Both the position numbers and the translations under genes were made by a program. DNA of 5,381 nt from Spirochaeta sp. (GTDB taxonomy: Bacteria > Spirochaetota > Spirochaetia > UBA9216). The notes under the pieces are model-generated. The model ran no database searches and had not been told where the DNA came from. It worked only from the letters and a program-made list of their open reading frames with translations. Below, piece by piece: positions 5,277-5,381 of this stretch (positions are counted from its first letter, which is position 1; each line of letters begins with the position of its first letter). The stretch lies in the NCBI GenBank assembly GCA_003454605.1, contig DMKD01000238.1, positions 1 through 5,381 of the forward strand. The letters run 5' to 3'.

Positions 5277-5381
5277 TCAAACTCTTCCCCGTCCCCGCTC
5301 AAGCAGCCGCATCACACCGAAACCGACATAAACCGCAATCATTTTATCGATTAGATTTGCCGGCAGGCGGGCAACAAAAGA
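5277..5381 (-). CDS. 3' end of a membrane protein, possibly an ECF transporter S component (truncated by window)
   Basis: The reverse strand is open from the right edge to a TGA at 5277-5279, giving the last 34 residues of a protein. The sequence contains RLPANLIDKMIAVYVGFGV followed by a basic end (RLLERGRGRV). The block LPxNLIDKxIAVxxGFG resembles the last membrane helix of spirochaetal and firmicute ECF-type vitamin transporter substrate-binding (S) proteins, which sit in the inner membrane and capture vitamins. The assignment is from recalled resemblance on a short fragment and is tentative. GC is about 52%, like lon at the other edge and unlike the gene beside it. It is convergent with the upstream block. 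Confidence 0.6.
   Translation of the reverse strand, partial: SFVARLPANLIDKMIAVYVGFGVMRLLERGRGRV

Overview
The window looks like a piece of a spirochaete chromosome, or of a relative with similar proteins. Three things suggest this: loose lipoboxes typical of spirochaetal lipoproteins (FFSC and FVGC), a degenerate kinase-like membrane protein paired with a YesL-like membrane protein, and a small tail-anchored heptad-repeat protein with the same layout as the Borrelia Bdr proteins. The assignment comes from recalled family resemblance, not from a database search.

Layout: (1) 1-241 is the 3' end of lon (ATP-dependent protease, proteolytic domain), plus strand, about 54% GC. (2) 343-2900 holds three closely spaced plus-strand genes that look like one operon: a 137-residue coiled-coil protein with perfect 7-residue repeats and a C-terminal membrane anchor; a 451-residue protein with a cytoplasmic pseudokinase-like domain, one membrane helix and an extracytoplasmic NTF2-like domain; and, overlapping it by 8 bases, a 258-residue multi-pass YesL/DUF624-like protein with a soluble tail ending FPWKD. 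(3) 3026-3436 encodes a small secreted protein with an HPH...EQPFTR motif. (4) 3437-3642 is intergenic and carries a weak hairpin and a good sigma70-type promoter. (5) 3643-4770 holds two adjacent lipoprotein genes, one of 69 residues and one of 297. (6) 4843-5220 encodes a small, probably cytoplasmic conserved hypothetical protein in very AT-rich DNA (35% GC by hand count). (7) 5277-5381 is the 3' end of a convergent minus-strand gene, probably a membrane protein of the ECF transporter S-component type, with GC back to about 52%.

How the parts may work together: both edges are GC-richer, core-like genes, and everything between is lower-GC, mostly uncharacterised and largely envelope-directed. 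The most interesting unit is the pseudokinase/NTF2 protein coupled to the YesL-like protein. It could be a two-component membrane complex that senses outside through the NTF2-like domain and inside through the pseudokinase; that is inference. No RNA gene, CRISPR array, insertion sequence or integrase was found.
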